From Methylobacterium isbiliense (GTDB lineage Bacteria; Pseudomonadota; Alphaproteobacteria; Rhizobiales; Beijerinckiaceae), in contig NZ_BPQQ01000004.1 in assembly GCF_022179325.1 (NCBI RefSeq), positions 124,001 through 188,000 of the forward strand: DNA of 64,000 nt, written 5' to 3'. Below are positions 18,697 through 28,024 of this stretch, in pieces. The translations under genes and the position numbers were made by a program. Numbering within the stretch: the stretch's first letter is position 1; every line of letters begins with the position of its first letter. The notes under the pieces were generated by a model that was not told where the DNA came from, ran no database searches, and saw nothing but the letters and a program-made list of their open reading frames with translations.

Positions 18697-19314
18697 ATGA
18701 GCCGCGCCCTCCTCTCCGTCCTCGCCCTGTCGCTCCTCGCCGGTCCGGCGCTCGCCAGAGGGAAGCCCAAGGCCGAGCCCGCGGCGCCGCCGAGCCTGCA
18801 GGCAAGCCTCGTCGAGACCTACGGGGTCTGGAACGTCTACGTGGCGGGGGAGGGCAAGGCGCGCATCTGCTACGCCATCACCAAGCCGCGGGAGCGGTTC
18901 CTCAAGAGCCTCAAGGACACCGACGCCTTCCTGTTCGTGACCGTGCGCAAGGGCGAACGGGCCTCGAACGAGATCGCCCTGATGATGGGCTTCCCCCTCA
19001 AGCCCGGCGCCGGCCAGGCAGGCGCGCCGGGCGGCACCGAGACCGCGGCGGCGAACGGCGCCGTGCCGGCCCCCGCGAGCGCGGCGAACGACCCGTCGTT
19101 CGCCATCGACCGCGCCCGCTACGGGCTGGTGGTGAAGGGCACGAACGCGTGGCTGCAGAACCCCGCCGACGAGGGCAAGGCCGTCGCCGAGATGAGCCGG
19201 GGCAAGAAGGTGGTCGTGAAGGCCCTCTCCCAGCGCGGCAACGCCTCGACGGACGAGTACAGCCTCGACGGGTTCGGCGATGCCATGAAGCGCACCCGCG
19301 AGGAGTGCAAGTAG
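18697..19314 (+). CDS. IalB-like (invasion-associated locus B family) exported protein
   Basis: A 205-residue periplasmic protein with a clear signal peptide ([16 protein letters not shown]). The mature part has the IalB-like features [30 protein letters not shown] and [10 protein letters not shown], and one late Cys near the C-terminus that could pair with the Cys in RICY. A Gly/Ala-rich insertion sits at about residues 105-130. The family name comes from Bartonella; in free-living alphaproteobacteria the role is unknown and probably envelope-related. Confidence 0.75.
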   Translation: MSRALLSVLALSLLAGPALARGKPKAEPAAPPSLQASLVETYGVWNVYVAGEGKARICYAITKPRERFLKSLKDTDAFLFVTVRKGERASNEIALMMGFPLKPGAGQAGAPGGTETAAANGAVPAPASAANDPSFAIDRARYGLVVKGTNAWLQNPADEGKAVAEMSRGKKVVVKALSQRGNASTDEYSLDGFGDAMKRTREECK

Positions 19315-19546
19315 GCCGCCCCGCGCCGGCCGCGCGAGGGCGCAGTCCGGCGCGGCGGCTCGACCAGTTCCGGCAATGCCTCGGTGCCGTTCTACTGGTC
19401 GTCCGACGACGGTGTCTGCTCCAAGGGAGCGGCCGCTCCGTTTAACTCAAACTTCATCGTATCAAGACAGCGTCCGGCTTGAAGACGTGCAGGGGGCGAG
19501 GCCGTCCGCCGTGCCCGCTTCTCCTGACCCGCCGGATTCGATCACG

Positions 19547-21235
19547 ATGCGTCGCCTCACCGACCTCCGTCTCAAGGCAAAGCTCCTCCTCGCCTTCGCG
19601 CTAGTGGTCGGCGCGGCACTGGCGTGCTCGGCCGTCAGCCTCGTCACGCTCAGGGCCGTCGACGAGGCGAACCAGCAGCGCGACCACACCTACAAGGTCC
19701 TGTCCCAGATCGAGGCGCTCACGGCGGCGGTGGTGGGCCAGGAGGCCAGCCTGCGCGGCTACCTGCTCTCGGCGGATGCGCGGTTCCTCAAACTCTACCA
19801 TGACGGCACGAAGCACTACGCGACGGCACTCGCCGCCGCCCGGGCTCTCGTGGCCGAGGATCCCGCGCAGGGCGAGCGCCTCGACGAGATCGACGCCTTG
19901 GCCCGCAAGTGGCGCGAGCAGTTGGCCGCGCGCGAGATCGCGCTCATGGACGACGAGGCCACGCGCGGCGAGGCGCGGCAGATGGAAGCCTCGGGGGCCG
20001 GCAAGCGGTGGATGGATGCGCTGCGGGAAACGGCCTCGGAGGCCGTCGAGGCCGAGCGCGGCCTCATGGAGACGCGCGGCAGCGCCGCCGGCGAGGCGAT
20101 GCGGCGGGCCTACACGGCGCTGGCCGTCGGGGTCGCCGCCATGCTGGCGGCCGCGCTCCTCGGCATCCTGCTGCTGGACCGCGCCGTGTCCCGGCCGATC
20201 CGTGTCATGACCGGCCTGATGCAGCGGCTCGCGGAGGGCGATGCGACGGCCGCGGTGCCGTTCCGCGACCGCCGCGAGGAGGTCGGCGCGATGGCGCGCA
20301 CCGTGCAGGTGTTCAAGGACAACCTGATGCGCACCCGTGCCCTGGAGGAGGAGACGGCGTTCGCCCGTGCGGGGGCCGAGGAGCAGCGCCGGCGCGCGAC
20401 GCGCGACCTCGCCGACACCTTCGAGCGTGAGGTCGGCGGGATCATCCGCACGGTCTCGTCCGCGGCGGCCGACCTGCAGGACACCGCCCGGAGCCTGTCC
20501 GCCACCGCTGCCGAGACGGCGGGCCGCTCCACCAGCGTGGCCTCGGCCGCCGAGGAGGCCGCGGTCAACGTCAACATGGTCGCGGCCGCCGCCGAGGAGC
20601 TCAGCGCCTCGGTGGGCGAGATCGGCCGGCAGGTCACGAGTTCGGCCAGCCTCGCGCAAACCGCGGTCGGCGAGGCGGACGACACGGCGCATTTCGTGCG
20701 GGACCTCAGCCAGGCCGCCGCCCGGATCGGCGACGTGGTGGGTCTGATCGCCTCGATCGCCGGCCAGACGAACCTGCTGGCGCTCAACGCCACCATCGAG
20801 GCGGCGCGGGCCGGCGAGGCCGGCCGCGGCTTCGCTGTGGTTGCCGCCGAGGTGAAAAATCTGGCCGGCCAGACCGCCAAGGCCACCGACGAGATCGGCC
20901 AGCAGATCGGTCAGATCCAGGGCGCCACGAGCGAGGCCGTCTCGGCGATCGCGCGCATCACGGCCCGGATCCAGGAGATCAGCACTGTCGCGACCACGAT
21001 CGCGGCGGCGGTGGAGCAGCAGGGCGCGGCGACGCAGGAGATCGTGCGCAACGTCGGCCAGGCGGCGGCCGGCACGAGTGCGGTGACCGACACCATCACC
21101 GGCGTGGCGCTGGCGGCGGACGGGACGGGGGCGGCGGCCTCGCAGATGCTCTCCTCCGCCTCGGCCCTGTCGGACCGCTCGGAGCATCTCGGACGCGAGG
21201 TGGCGCGCTTCCTCGCCACCGTCCGGGCCGCATGA
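19547..21235 (+). CDS. Methyl-accepting chemotaxis protein with CHASE3-like sensor
   Basis: A 562-residue chemoreceptor. TM1 is at about residues 12-32. The periplasmic helical region resembles CHASE3 ([16 protein letters not shown]). TM2 is near residues 190-210, followed by a HAMP domain ([18 protein letters not shown]). The cytoplasmic signalling hairpin tip is conserved ([20 protein letters not shown]), as needed for CheA/CheW contact. The upstream frame reaches 19376, but the ATG at 19547 directly precedes TM1 with a short basic N-terminus. No che genes adjoin it. Confidence 0.92.
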   Translation: MRRLTDLRLKAKLLLAFALVVGAALACSAVSLVTLRAVDEANQQRDHTYKVLSQIEALTAAVVGQEASLRGYLLSADARFLKLYHDGTKHYATALAAARALVAEDPAQGERLDEIDALARKWREQLAAREIALMDDEATRGEARQMEASGAGKRWMDALRETASEAVEAERGLMETRGSAAGEAMRRAYTALAVGVAAMLAAALLGILLLDRAVSRPIRVMTGLMQRLAEGDATAAVPFRDRREEVGAMARTVQVFKDNLMRTRALEEETAFARAGAEEQRRRATRDLADTFEREVGGIIRTVSSAAADLQDTARSLSATAAETAGRSTSVASAAEEAAVNVNMVAAAAEELSASVGEIGRQVTSSASLAQTAVGEADDTAHFVRDLSQAAARIGDVVGLIASIAGQTNLLALNATIEAARAGEAGRGFAVVAAEVKNLAGQTAKATDEIGQQIGQIQGATSEAVSAIARITARIQEISTVATTIAAAVEQQGAATQEIVRNVGQAAAGTSAVTDTITGVALAADGTGAAASQMLSSASALSDRSEHLGREVARFLATVRAA

Positions 21236-21314
21236 GGGGCGGGACGGAGCGGCATTCGCGTTTCGGCCGCAAAGTCCCTATATGCTCGGAAACCTGCCCA
21301 TCCGAAGGTTTCCC

Positions 21315-22616
21315 ATGGCGAGCGCGTCGTTCGACACCGCGCGGCGCGAGCGCCGCGCCGATCCCTCCTCCCTCGATGCGATTGAGAAGGCGCCGGAGGT
21401 GCGCCCGGAGGCGATGGCCGCCACGGGCAGGACTTCCCTGGTCGGCCTCACCCGCTTCGCCTTGACGGAGCGGCTCGCCGCCATCGGCGTGCCCGAGCGC
21501 GAGCAGCGCATGCGCTCCGGCCAGCTCTGGCACTGGATCAACGTGCGAGGCGCGGCCTCCTTCGAGGCGATGACCAATGTCGGCAAGGGCCTCAAGGCCC
21601 AGCTCGCCGAAGCCTACACCCTCGACCGCCCCGAGGTGGTGAGCGAGCAGGTCTCGCGCGACGGCACCCGCAAGTGGCTGCTGCGGATGCCGCCCACCGG
21701 GCGGCACGACCACAACCGCGGCGCCGAGATCGAGTGCGTCTACATCCCGGCCAACGACCGGGGTACGCTGTGCGTGTCGAGCCAGGTCGGCTGCACGCTG
21801 ACCTGCTCGTTCTGCCACACCGGTACGCAGCGCCTCGTGCGCAACCTCTCGGCCCAGGAGATCACCGCGCAGCTCGTCGTCGCCCGCGACCGGCTCGGCG
21901 ACTGGCCCGGCCAGACCCCGCCCAAGGGCACCTTCGTGCCGGTGGACGGCTCGCGCTTCGTCTCGAACATCGTGTTCATGGGCATGGGCGAGCCGCTCTA
22001 CAACGTCGACAACGTCATCGACGCCATCGGGGTGATGAGCGACCACGAGGGCCTCGGCCTGTCGCGCCGCCGCATCACGGTCTCGACCTCGGGCGTGGTG
22101 CCGCACTTCGAGCGGCTCGGCATCGACGCCAATGCGATGCTGGCGATCTCGCTGCATGCCGTACGCGACGACCTGCGCGACGAGCTGGTGCCGCTCAACC
22201 GCAAGTATCCGATCCGCACCCTGCTCGACGCCTGCCGCAACTATCCGGGCGTGTCGAACGCCCGGCGCATCACCTTCGAGTACGTGATGCTCAAGGGAGT
22301 GAACGATTCGGATGCGGAGGCGCGGGAACTCGTGCGCCTGCTCAAGGGCATTCCGGCCAAGATCAACCTGATCCCGTTCAATCCCTGGCCCGGTTCGCGC
22401 TACGAGTGCTCGGACTGGGAGCGGATCGAGCGCTTCTCCGAGATCGTGTTCAATGCCGGCTACGCTTCGCCGGTCCGCACCCCGCGCGGGCGCGACATCC
22501 TGGCGGCCTGCGGCCAGCTCAAGAGCGAGACCGAGAAGCTGCGCGCCCGCGCCCGGCTGATGCTGGAGGACGGCATCGGGGCCGAAGGGGTGTACGCCGC
22601 TGCGGCGGACGATTGA
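21315..22616 (+). CDS. rlmN: Dual-specificity 23S rRNA / tRNA adenine-C2 methyltransferase
   Basis: A 433-residue radical-SAM enzyme that makes 2-methyladenosine in 23S rRNA and tRNA. The [4Fe-4S] motif is CTLTCSFC (CxxxCxxC). The two methyl-transfer cysteines are visible in GTLCVSSQ and in AACGQL near the C-terminus. The SAM-binding MGMGEPLYN is present. It carries about 50 extra N-terminal residues compared with E. coli. Start ATG at 21315 after GAAGG. Confidence 0.96.
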   Translation: MASASFDTARRERRADPSSLDAIEKAPEVRPEAMAATGRTSLVGLTRFALTERLAAIGVPEREQRMRSGQLWHWINVRGAASFEAMTNVGKGLKAQLAEAYTLDRPEVVSEQVSRDGTRKWLLRMPPTGRHDHNRGAEIECVYIPANDRGTLCVSSQVGCTLTCSFCHTGTQRLVRNLSAQEITAQLVVARDRLGDWPGQTPPKGTFVPVDGSRFVSNIVFMGMGEPLYNVDNVIDAIGVMSDHEGLGLSRRRITVSTSGVVPHFERLGIDANAMLAISLHAVRDDLRDELVPLNRKYPIRTLLDACRNYPGVSNARRITFEYVMLKGVNDSDAEARELVRLLKGIPAKINLIPFNPWPGSRYECSDWERIERFSEIVFNAGYASPVRTPRGRDILAACGQLKSETEKLRARARLMLEDGIGAEGVYAAAADD

Positions 22617-22629
22617 GGCGGCGCCGGAC

Positions 22630-22683
22630 AGCGCTTTGCGCCGGACAGCGCTTTGCGCCGAATCAGCGCTTTGCGCCGGATTG
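22630..22683. repeat. Three tandem copies of an approximately 17-base unit
   Basis: AGCGCTTTGCGCCGGAC (22630), AGCGCTTTGCGCCGAATC (22647) and AGCGCTTTGCGCCGGATTGG (22665) follow one another. The last copy is inside the 3' end of the Nudix gene, and its stop codon falls at the junction with the second copy, so the array looks like a small expansion of coding sequence beyond the stop. Confidence 0.7.
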
Positions 22684-23175
22684 GCCTTTGGCGCGCTTGT
22701 CCTTGTCGCTGCGGCCGCCGATGGCCCGGATCAGGGCGGCGAGGCCGGCCTCGGTGACGGCATCGGCCGCCTCCTGGACCGAGAACCAGTGCCCCTCGCG
22801 CTCGGCCCGCTCCGGCCAGTCCTTGAGCTGCCGGCGCACGTCGAGGCGGAAGACCTGCACTTGGCACAGCACCGCGTCGCGGCTCTTGAGGCGCTTGTGG
22901 TAGAAATAGCTGCCCTCCGCGCGCTTGCTGACGCGCCCGATCAGGCCGGCTTCCTCGTACGCTTCCCGGGCGGCCGCCTCGTGGTCCTTGAGGCCCTTCA
23001 TGGGCCAGCCCTTGGGGATCACCCAGCGCCGGGTCTCGCGCGAGGTGATGAGCATGATCTGGAGCGCGCCGTCGGGCCCCGTGCGCAGCGGCAGCACGCC
23101 CACCTGCCGGCGCGGCAGATCCGCGCCCTCCGACCAGCCGGCGATCGCGCTGGCGAGGTTCCGCAGGCTCTTCAT
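22663..23175 (-). CDS. Nudix hydrolase (diphosphoinositol-polyphosphate / diadenosine-type)
   Basis: A 170-residue Nudix protein. Its box reads [13 protein letters not shown] then REAYEEAGL, so the metal-binding REUxEExGU core is intact while the usual upstream Glu of Gx5E is replaced, as in the alphaproteobacterial DIPP-like branch. Likely hydrolyses a nucleoside-diphosphate-linked substrate; the exact one is unknown. The C-terminus is a short Lys/Gly/Arg tail ([13 protein letters not shown]) whose codons belong to a tandem DNA repeat. Confidence 0.85.
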   Translation of the reverse strand: MKSLRNLASAIAGWSEGADLPRRQVGVLPLRTGPDGALQIMLITSRETRRWVIPKGWPMKGLKDHEAAAREAYEEAGLIGRVSKRAEGSYFYHKRLKSRDAVLCQVQVFRLDVRRQLKDWPERAEREGHWFSVQEAADAVTEAGLAALIRAIGGRSDKDKRAKGQSGAKR

Positions 23176-23398
23176 GCCGCGCCGCCTCGCGCCGCAGCAG
23201 CAGGCCGGCCGGGATCTCGCGGCCCGAAGCCGCCATGGGGCGGGAAGATGGTCACGCGGCTATCGGCAATCGGACGGAACGCCTCTGCGGGGAAGGCCCG
23301 TGCGTCGGCCGGGCCACTTCCTTATGCGGAGGCAGGGCACCTCCTCAAGACAAAATATTTACCCGGCAAACTACCGCCGGCATGGAGGAGGGTTCCCC

Positions 23399-23860
23399 TC
23401 AGGCCTCGCCGCCGAGGGTGACGATCAGGTCGTCGAGGCGGGTGCGCAGATCGGCGATCTCGGCTTCCGACATCTTGAGCTGGCGCACCACCTCGCGGCG
23501 GACCTCGACGGCCTCCTCCTGCAGGGCCTTGCCCTCGGGCGTGAGGCTGATCTCGACCTCGCGCTCGTCCTCCTGGCGGCGGGTGCGGCGTACGAAGCCG
23601 GCGCCTTCGAGGCGCTTGAGGACCGGCGTCAGCGTCCCCGAATCGAGGCGCAGCCGCCGGCCGATCTCCGAGACTGTCAGCCCGTCGTGCTCCCACAGCA
23701 CGATCAGGACGAGATATTGCGGATAGGTGAGGCCGAGGCGCTCCAGCAGGGGCCGGTAGCACTTCGTCATCCGGTGCGAGGCGGCGTACAGCGCGTAGCA
23801 GAGTTGGTTGTCGAGGCGGAGCGCGTCCGCGCCCGCCCGGACGGGCTCGAGAGAGGTCAT
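23399..23860 (-). CDS. ohrR: OhrR-type MarR-family organic peroxide sensor
   Basis: A 153-residue winged-helix repressor. The peroxide-reactive Cys is at residue 21 in DNQLCYALY, with a further Cys at 34 (MTKCYRP). The DNA-binding region [25 protein letters not shown] and the wing with DERE match OhrR. It normally represses ohr, but no ohr gene lies on either side here, so its target is elsewhere or it senses for other genes. Start ATG at 23860. Confidence 0.85.
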   Translation of the reverse strand: MTSLEPVRAGADALRLDNQLCYALYAASHRMTKCYRPLLERLGLTYPQYLVLIVLWEHDGLTVSEIGRRLRLDSGTLTPVLKRLEGAGFVRRTRRQEDEREVEISLTPEGKALQEEAVEVRREVVRQLKMSEAEIADLRTRLDDLIVTLGGEA

Positions 23861-24025
23861 GTGCACACCATACTGTTCGCGCTCGCAGGTCGGGTGCTTC
23901 CCGTGCCCCGACACCCCTGATGACAACCAAGACGCATACCACGGAATGCCACAGGCCAGAACCGCGTCCCGCGCAATCTAGGGGACATCTTCCCGTGAGA
24001 CGGGCACGGGGAGCAGTAACATAAA

Positions 24026-25096
24026 TCAGCCTGCCCCAACGTCCTTCGCGGCGGCCGGGTCGGCCGGGTGCGGTGGCGCGGCGACGGTGCCCGCGTCCGG
24101 CTCGTGCTCGGCCCGCAGCGGCCGGCTCAGCAGCGCGGCGATGGCCTCGTCGAGACCGATCTCCCCCGCGACGATGCCCGCCACCGCCTCGGCCACCGGC
24201 ATCTCGACCCCCCGCCGGCGCGCCAGCGCCACGAGGGCGCAGGCCGTGAGCGCGCCCTCGGCGAGCTTGCCGCCCGCCGCCTCTTCCGGGGAGGCGCCGC
24301 GCCCGAGCCGCTCGCCGAAGGCGAAGTTGCGCGATTGCGGGGAGGCGGCCGTGAGCACGAGGTCGCCGAGGCCCGAGAGGCCCATCAGGGTCTCGGGGCG
24401 GCCGCCGTAGGCGCGGGCGAAGCGCATCAGTTCGGCGAAGCTGCGGGCGACCAGCGCGGCCCTGGCGCTCTCGCCGAGGCCGCGCCCGATGACCGCGCCG
24501 CAGGCGATGGCCAGCACGTTCTTGGCCGCGCCCCCGATCTCGACCCCGCGCGGATCCGTGCCGTGGTAGACCCGCAGGCTCGGCCCCGAGAGCGCCGCCG
24601 CGAGGCGGGCCGCCAGGGCGCCGTCCGCCGCCGCGAGCGTCACGGCGGTGGGCAGGCCGCGGGCGACGTCCGCCGCGAAGCTCGGGCCGGACAGGACCGC
24701 GAGCGGCGACCCGGGCCGCACCGCCGCGGCGACATCGGTCAGGAAGGCGTCGCTGCCCTGCTCGATGCCCTTGGCGCACAGGACGAGCGGCGTGTCCGGC
24801 CCCAGGAAGGGACTCAGGGCCGCGAGGACGCCGCGCAGGGTCTGGGCCGGCGTCACCACGAGCACGGTGCCGGCCCGGCGCAGCGCCGCCGCGTCCGCGC
24901 TCGGCCGCACCCCGGGGTGAAGCGGCACGCCGGGCAGGTAGCGGGCGTTCTCGCGGCTCTGCGCCATGGCCTGCGCGGCGGCGGCATCGCGCAGCCAGAG
25001 CAGCACCTCGCCGGGCGCGGCCACGGCCGCCGCGTTGGCGAGGGCCGTGCCCCAGGCGCCCCCGCCTACCACCGCGACCGGTCCGGTCCCGCTCAT
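24026..25096 (-). CDS. gpsA: Glycerol-3-phosphate dehydrogenase (NAD(P)+)
   Basis: A 356-residue cytosolic enzyme making sn-glycerol-3-phosphate from dihydroxyacetone phosphate for phospholipid synthesis. The NAD-binding motif GGGAWGTALA, SGPSFA, the catalytic Lys in GGAAKNVLAI and GLSGLGDLVLT are all present. A proline/alanine-rich tail of about 25 residues follows the normal end. Its ATG overlaps the stop of the upstream acetyltransferase gene (ATGA), so it is the third gene of the tsaD operon. Confidence 0.95.
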   Translation of the reverse strand: MSGTGPVAVVGGGAWGTALANAAAVAAPGEVLLWLRDAAAAQAMAQSRENARYLPGVPLHPGVRPSADAAALRRAGTVLVVTPAQTLRGVLAALSPFLGPDTPLVLCAKGIEQGSDAFLTDVAAAVRPGSPLAVLSGPSFAADVARGLPTAVTLAAADGALAARLAAALSGPSLRVYHGTDPRGVEIGGAAKNVLAIACGAVIGRGLGESARAALVARSFAELMRFARAYGGRPETLMGLSGLGDLVLTAASPQSRNFAFGERLGRGASPEEAAGGKLAEGALTACALVALARRRGVEMPVAEAVAGIVAGEIGLDEAIAALLSRPLRAEHEPDAGTVAAPPHPADPAAAKDVGAG

Positions 25097-25974
25097 GCGC
25101 CGCCCCCGAGATCCGCCGCGCGCAGCCGGTAGAGCACGTGCGGCCGCAAGGGATGGCCTTCGGGCAGCGCGGGATGCGCGAAGTCCCCGGCCTGCACCAT
25201 GCCGAGCCGCTCCATCACGCGGCGCGAGGGCGTGTTGAGCACGGCCGTGTAGGCCACCACCTCGGGGAGCCGGCAGCGCCCGAACGCGTCCGCGAGCGCG
25301 AGCCGCGCTCCCCGCGTGGCCAGCCCCCGACCCCAGGCGCCGCGGGCGAGCCGCCAGCCGATCTCCACCAGCCCCGCATCGCCCGCGACCGGCAGCGGCC
25401 GCAGCGGGCGCCAGCAGCCCACGAACCCGACGAAGGCGCCCGACGCCTCCAGCGCCCAGGGCCCGAAGCCGTCCTGCGCGAAGCGCCCGTCGAGGGCGCG
25501 CGCCTCGGCCACGCTCTCGCGCCGGCTCTTCACGGCGGGAAAGAACCGCATCACCTCCGGATCGGCGTTGAGGGCCGCGAAGGGCGCGTCGTCCTCGTGC
25601 CGCCTGCGCCGCAGCAGGAGGTCGCCCTCGCGCAGGGCGCGGGGCGCGGGAATCCCGCGCGGATGGCCCCGCCACGCGAGCGAGCGCCGGTTCAGCTCCG
25701 CGAGATCGGCCCGGCCCGCGAGCACCGCCTCGCCGAGCGCCAGGGCCTCGGCCAGACGCGCGGGCGGCATGTTCGCCCAGGCCGGCGGGGCGACGCTCGC
25801 CCGCCACGGCCCGCCGCAGGCATTGTCGAGGAGGATGCGCGCGAAGCAATGGTTGAGGCGCACCGGCCAGTCCGGCCGCGCCGCCGCCGGCAGGCGCTCG
25901 TCCACCAGGGCGCGCCAGCGGCGCTGGACCTCGGCGTGGTCCGGCGCGGCCTCCGTGCGGCGGGCGCTCCTCAT
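25093..25974 (-). CDS. GNAT acetyltransferase with extra N-terminal domain
   Basis: A 293-residue protein. The C-terminal 170 residues are a RimJ/RimL-like GNAT domain ([35 protein letters not shown] for acetyl-CoA binding, [13 protein letters not shown]). The N-terminal 110 residues ([18 protein letters not shown]) form a separate conserved helical module seen on its own in some alphaproteobacteria; its role is unknown. The gene overlaps both tsaD and gpsA by four bases, so translation is probably coupled. Protein or tRNA acetylation is possible; no substrate can be named. Confidence 0.8.
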   Translation of the reverse strand: MRSARRTEAAPDHAEVQRRWRALVDERLPAAARPDWPVRLNHCFARILLDNACGGPWRASVAPPAWANMPPARLAEALALGEAVLAGRADLAELNRRSLAWRGHPRGIPAPRALREGDLLLRRRRHEDDAPFAALNADPEVMRFFPAVKSRRESVAEARALDGRFAQDGFGPWALEASGAFVGFVGCWRPLRPLPVAGDAGLVEIGWRLARGAWGRGLATRGARLALADAFGRCRLPEVVAYTAVLNTPSRRVMERLGMVQAGDFAHPALPEGHPLRPHVLYRLRAADLGGGA

Positions 25975-27017
25975 TCGGCGGCGGGCAGCGCGTCGGCGAA
26001 GGGCCAGCGCGGGCGGGCCGGCGCCATGAGGTCGTCGACGAGGCCGAGCCGCAGCCGCTCGATGCCCGCCCAGGCGATCATCGCGCCGTTGTCGCCGCAG
26101 AGCGGCAGGGGAGGAGCGACGAGGGGCAGGCCCGCCTCGCCCGCGAGCTGCGCCAGCGCCCGGCGCAGCGTGCCGTTGGCCGCCACGCCCCCGGCCGCCA
26201 CGAGCGCGGTCGGATGGCCAGCGACGGTGCCGAAGGTCCGCAGCGCCACCCGCACCCGGTCCACCACCACGTCCACCACCGCGGCCTGGAAGCTGGCGCA
26301 GAGGTCGGCGACGTCCTGGCCCGTCAGGGGCGCGATGCGCTCCGCCTCGATCCGCAGCGCGGTCTTGAGGCCGGAGAGCGAGAAGTTCGGCTCCGGCCGG
26401 CCCAGCAGCGGGCGGGGCAGGGAGAAGCGCTCCGGGTCGCCGCTCTCGGCGGCGCGCTCCACCTCGGGGCCGCCCGGGTAGGGCAGGCCGAGGAGCTTGG
26501 CCACCTTGTCGAAGGCCTCGCCGATGGCGTCGTCGATGGTGGTGCCGAGCCGCAGGTACTCGCCCACGCCCTTCACGGCGACGAGCTGCGTGTGCCCGCC
26601 GGAGGCCAGCAGCAGCAGGTACGGGAAGGCGACGCCGTCGGTCATCCGCGCGGTGAGCGCGTGCGCCTCCAGGTGGTTGACCGCGAGCAGCGGCTTGCGC
26701 GCGACGAGGGCGAGCGTCTTGGCAGTGACGAGGCCGACCAGCACCCCGCCGATCAGGCCCGGCCCCGCCGCGACCGCGATGCCGTCGAGGTCGGCGAGGG
26801 TGAGGTCCGCCTCGTGCAGGGCGCGGGCGATCAGCCGGTCGAGCACCTCCACGTGGGCGCGCGCGGCGATCTCCGGCACCACCCCGCCATAGGCCGCGTG
26901 CTCGGCGATCTGGCTCAGCACCTCGTGGGCGCGGATGACGCCGCGCCCGTCCTCGCCCGTGGCGACGACGGCGGCCGCGGTCTCGTCGCAGGTGGTCTCG
27001 ATGCCGAGGACGATCAT
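25971..27017 (-). CDS. tsaD: tRNA N6-adenosine threonylcarbamoyltransferase
   Basis: A 348-residue ASKHA-fold enzyme that transfers threonylcarbamoyl to A37 of ANN-decoding tRNAs, with TsaB and TsaE. The N-terminal [13 protein letters not shown], the metal-binding NHLEAH and the preceding RAHVE, the ATP-binding [10 protein letters not shown] and the late [10 protein letters not shown] and [11 protein letters not shown] are all intact. Start ATG at 27017. It leads an operon with the acetyltransferase and gpsA and is divergent from hemD, separated by 108 bases. Confidence 0.96.
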   Translation of the reverse strand: MIVLGIETTCDETAAAVVATGEDGRGVIRAHEVLSQIAEHAAYGGVVPEIAARAHVEVLDRLIARALHEADLTLADLDGIAVAAGPGLIGGVLVGLVTAKTLALVARKPLLAVNHLEAHALTARMTDGVAFPYLLLLASGGHTQLVAVKGVGEYLRLGTTIDDAIGEAFDKVAKLLGLPYPGGPEVERAAESGDPERFSLPRPLLGRPEPNFSLSGLKTALRIEAERIAPLTGQDVADLCASFQAAVVDVVVDRVRVALRTFGTVAGHPTALVAAGGVAANGTLRRALAQLAGEAGLPLVAPPLPLCGDNGAMIAWAGIERLRLGLVDDLMAPARPRWPFADALPAAE

Positions 27018-27125
27018 GGCTGTTCTCGCGGGCGGCGGACGCCGGAGGGATGGCGCGCGGCGCCGGGGCCGGTATGGTGGGGTGAGATAACCCGGGGCGC
27101 CCGCCCCGCAAAGATGGGAGGCGAG

Positions 27126-27971
27126 GTGAGCGGCGTGGCGTGCGACTTGACGGGCCGCCTCGGAGCGGGGCCGGGCGCGATCCCGGCGGCCCTGCGGGTC
27201 TGGGTCGCCCGCCCGCTGCCGGCCGGCGCCCGCACGGCCGCGCGCCTGCGCCGGCTCGGCCACCTCCCGCTCCTCGCCCCGGTCCTCGACCTCGCGCCGA
27301 GCCACGCGCCGCCGCCCGAGGGGCCGTTCGACGCGCTGATCCTGACGAGCGCGAATGCCGTGCCGTCTGCCGCGGCGGCCGGCTTCTCGGGCCTGCCCGC
27401 CTATTGCGTCGGGGGCCGGACCGCCGCGGCCGCGCGGGCGGCGGGTTTTTCGGCCGTGCGCGACGCGGACGGCGACGCCGCGGCGCTCGCCGGCCTCGTC
27501 GCCGGGGCGCTGCCGCCGGGCGCCCGCCTCCTCCATGCGGCCGGACGCGAGCGCAAGCCGGAGCCCGCCGCGACGCTCGCGGCCGCGGGCTTTGCCGTCA
27601 CGCTCTGGACGGCCTATGCGGCGACGCCGCTGGCGCGCCTGCCCGACGAGGCCGCGGCGGCGCTGGCGCAGGGGCGGCTCGACGCCGCGCTCCATTACTC
27701 CCGGCGCAGCGCCGCGACGGCCCTCGGCCTTGCGCGCGCCGCCGGACGCGAGGGCGACTTCGCCCGCCTCGCGCATCTCTGCCTGTCGCCCGACGTGGCC
27801 GCCCCACTGGTCGCGGCCGGCATCGTGTCCCATTTCGTCGCGGCGCAGCCGACCGAAGAGGCCATGCTGGCCGGCCTCGCGCCGGGACCGGAAGCGGTGC
27901 TAAGGACGGCAGACCATTTCGCGGTCCCGGCGGGCGCAGAGCCGCCGCCGGGCCGCGGCAACGCGGGGTGA
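27126..27971 (+). CDS. hemD: Uroporphyrinogen-III synthase
   Basis: A 281-residue protein of the HemD fold, which closes hydroxymethylbilane to uroporphyrinogen III in tetrapyrrole synthesis. The family is poorly conserved. Support comes from [14 protein letters not shown], the LILTSANAV block, [21 protein letters not shown] and AQPTEEAML, and from its position upstream of mitofilin-like and hemY genes. I prefer the GTG at 27126 because GGGAGGCGAG sits just before it; an ATG at 27114 is the alternative. hemC, which usually precedes hemD at this locus, is absent. Confidence 0.85.
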   Translation: MSGVACDLTGRLGAGPGAIPAALRVWVARPLPAGARTAARLRRLGHLPLLAPVLDLAPSHAPPPEGPFDALILTSANAVPSAAAAGFSGLPAYCVGGRTAAAARAAGFSAVRDADGDAAALAGLVAGALPPGARLLHAAGRERKPEPAATLAAAGFAVTLWTAYAATPLARLPDEAAAALAQGRLDAALHYSRRSAATALGLARAAGREGDFARLAHLCLSPDVAAPLVAAGIVSHFVAAQPTEEAMLAGLAPGPEAVLRTADHFAVPAGAEPPPGRGNAG

Positions 27972-28024
27972 GAGGCAGCCGGCGGGCCTGCCCGCACCCG
28001 GCGCAGTCGTGAGGATCTTCGGCC

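Noticed and set aside
25093-27111. Single fused frame covering the acetyltransferase and an antisense-phase part of tsaD
   Set aside because: The upstream part is out of phase with tsaD and low in complexity; the acetyltransferase begins at its own ATG at 25974 overlapping the tsaD stop.
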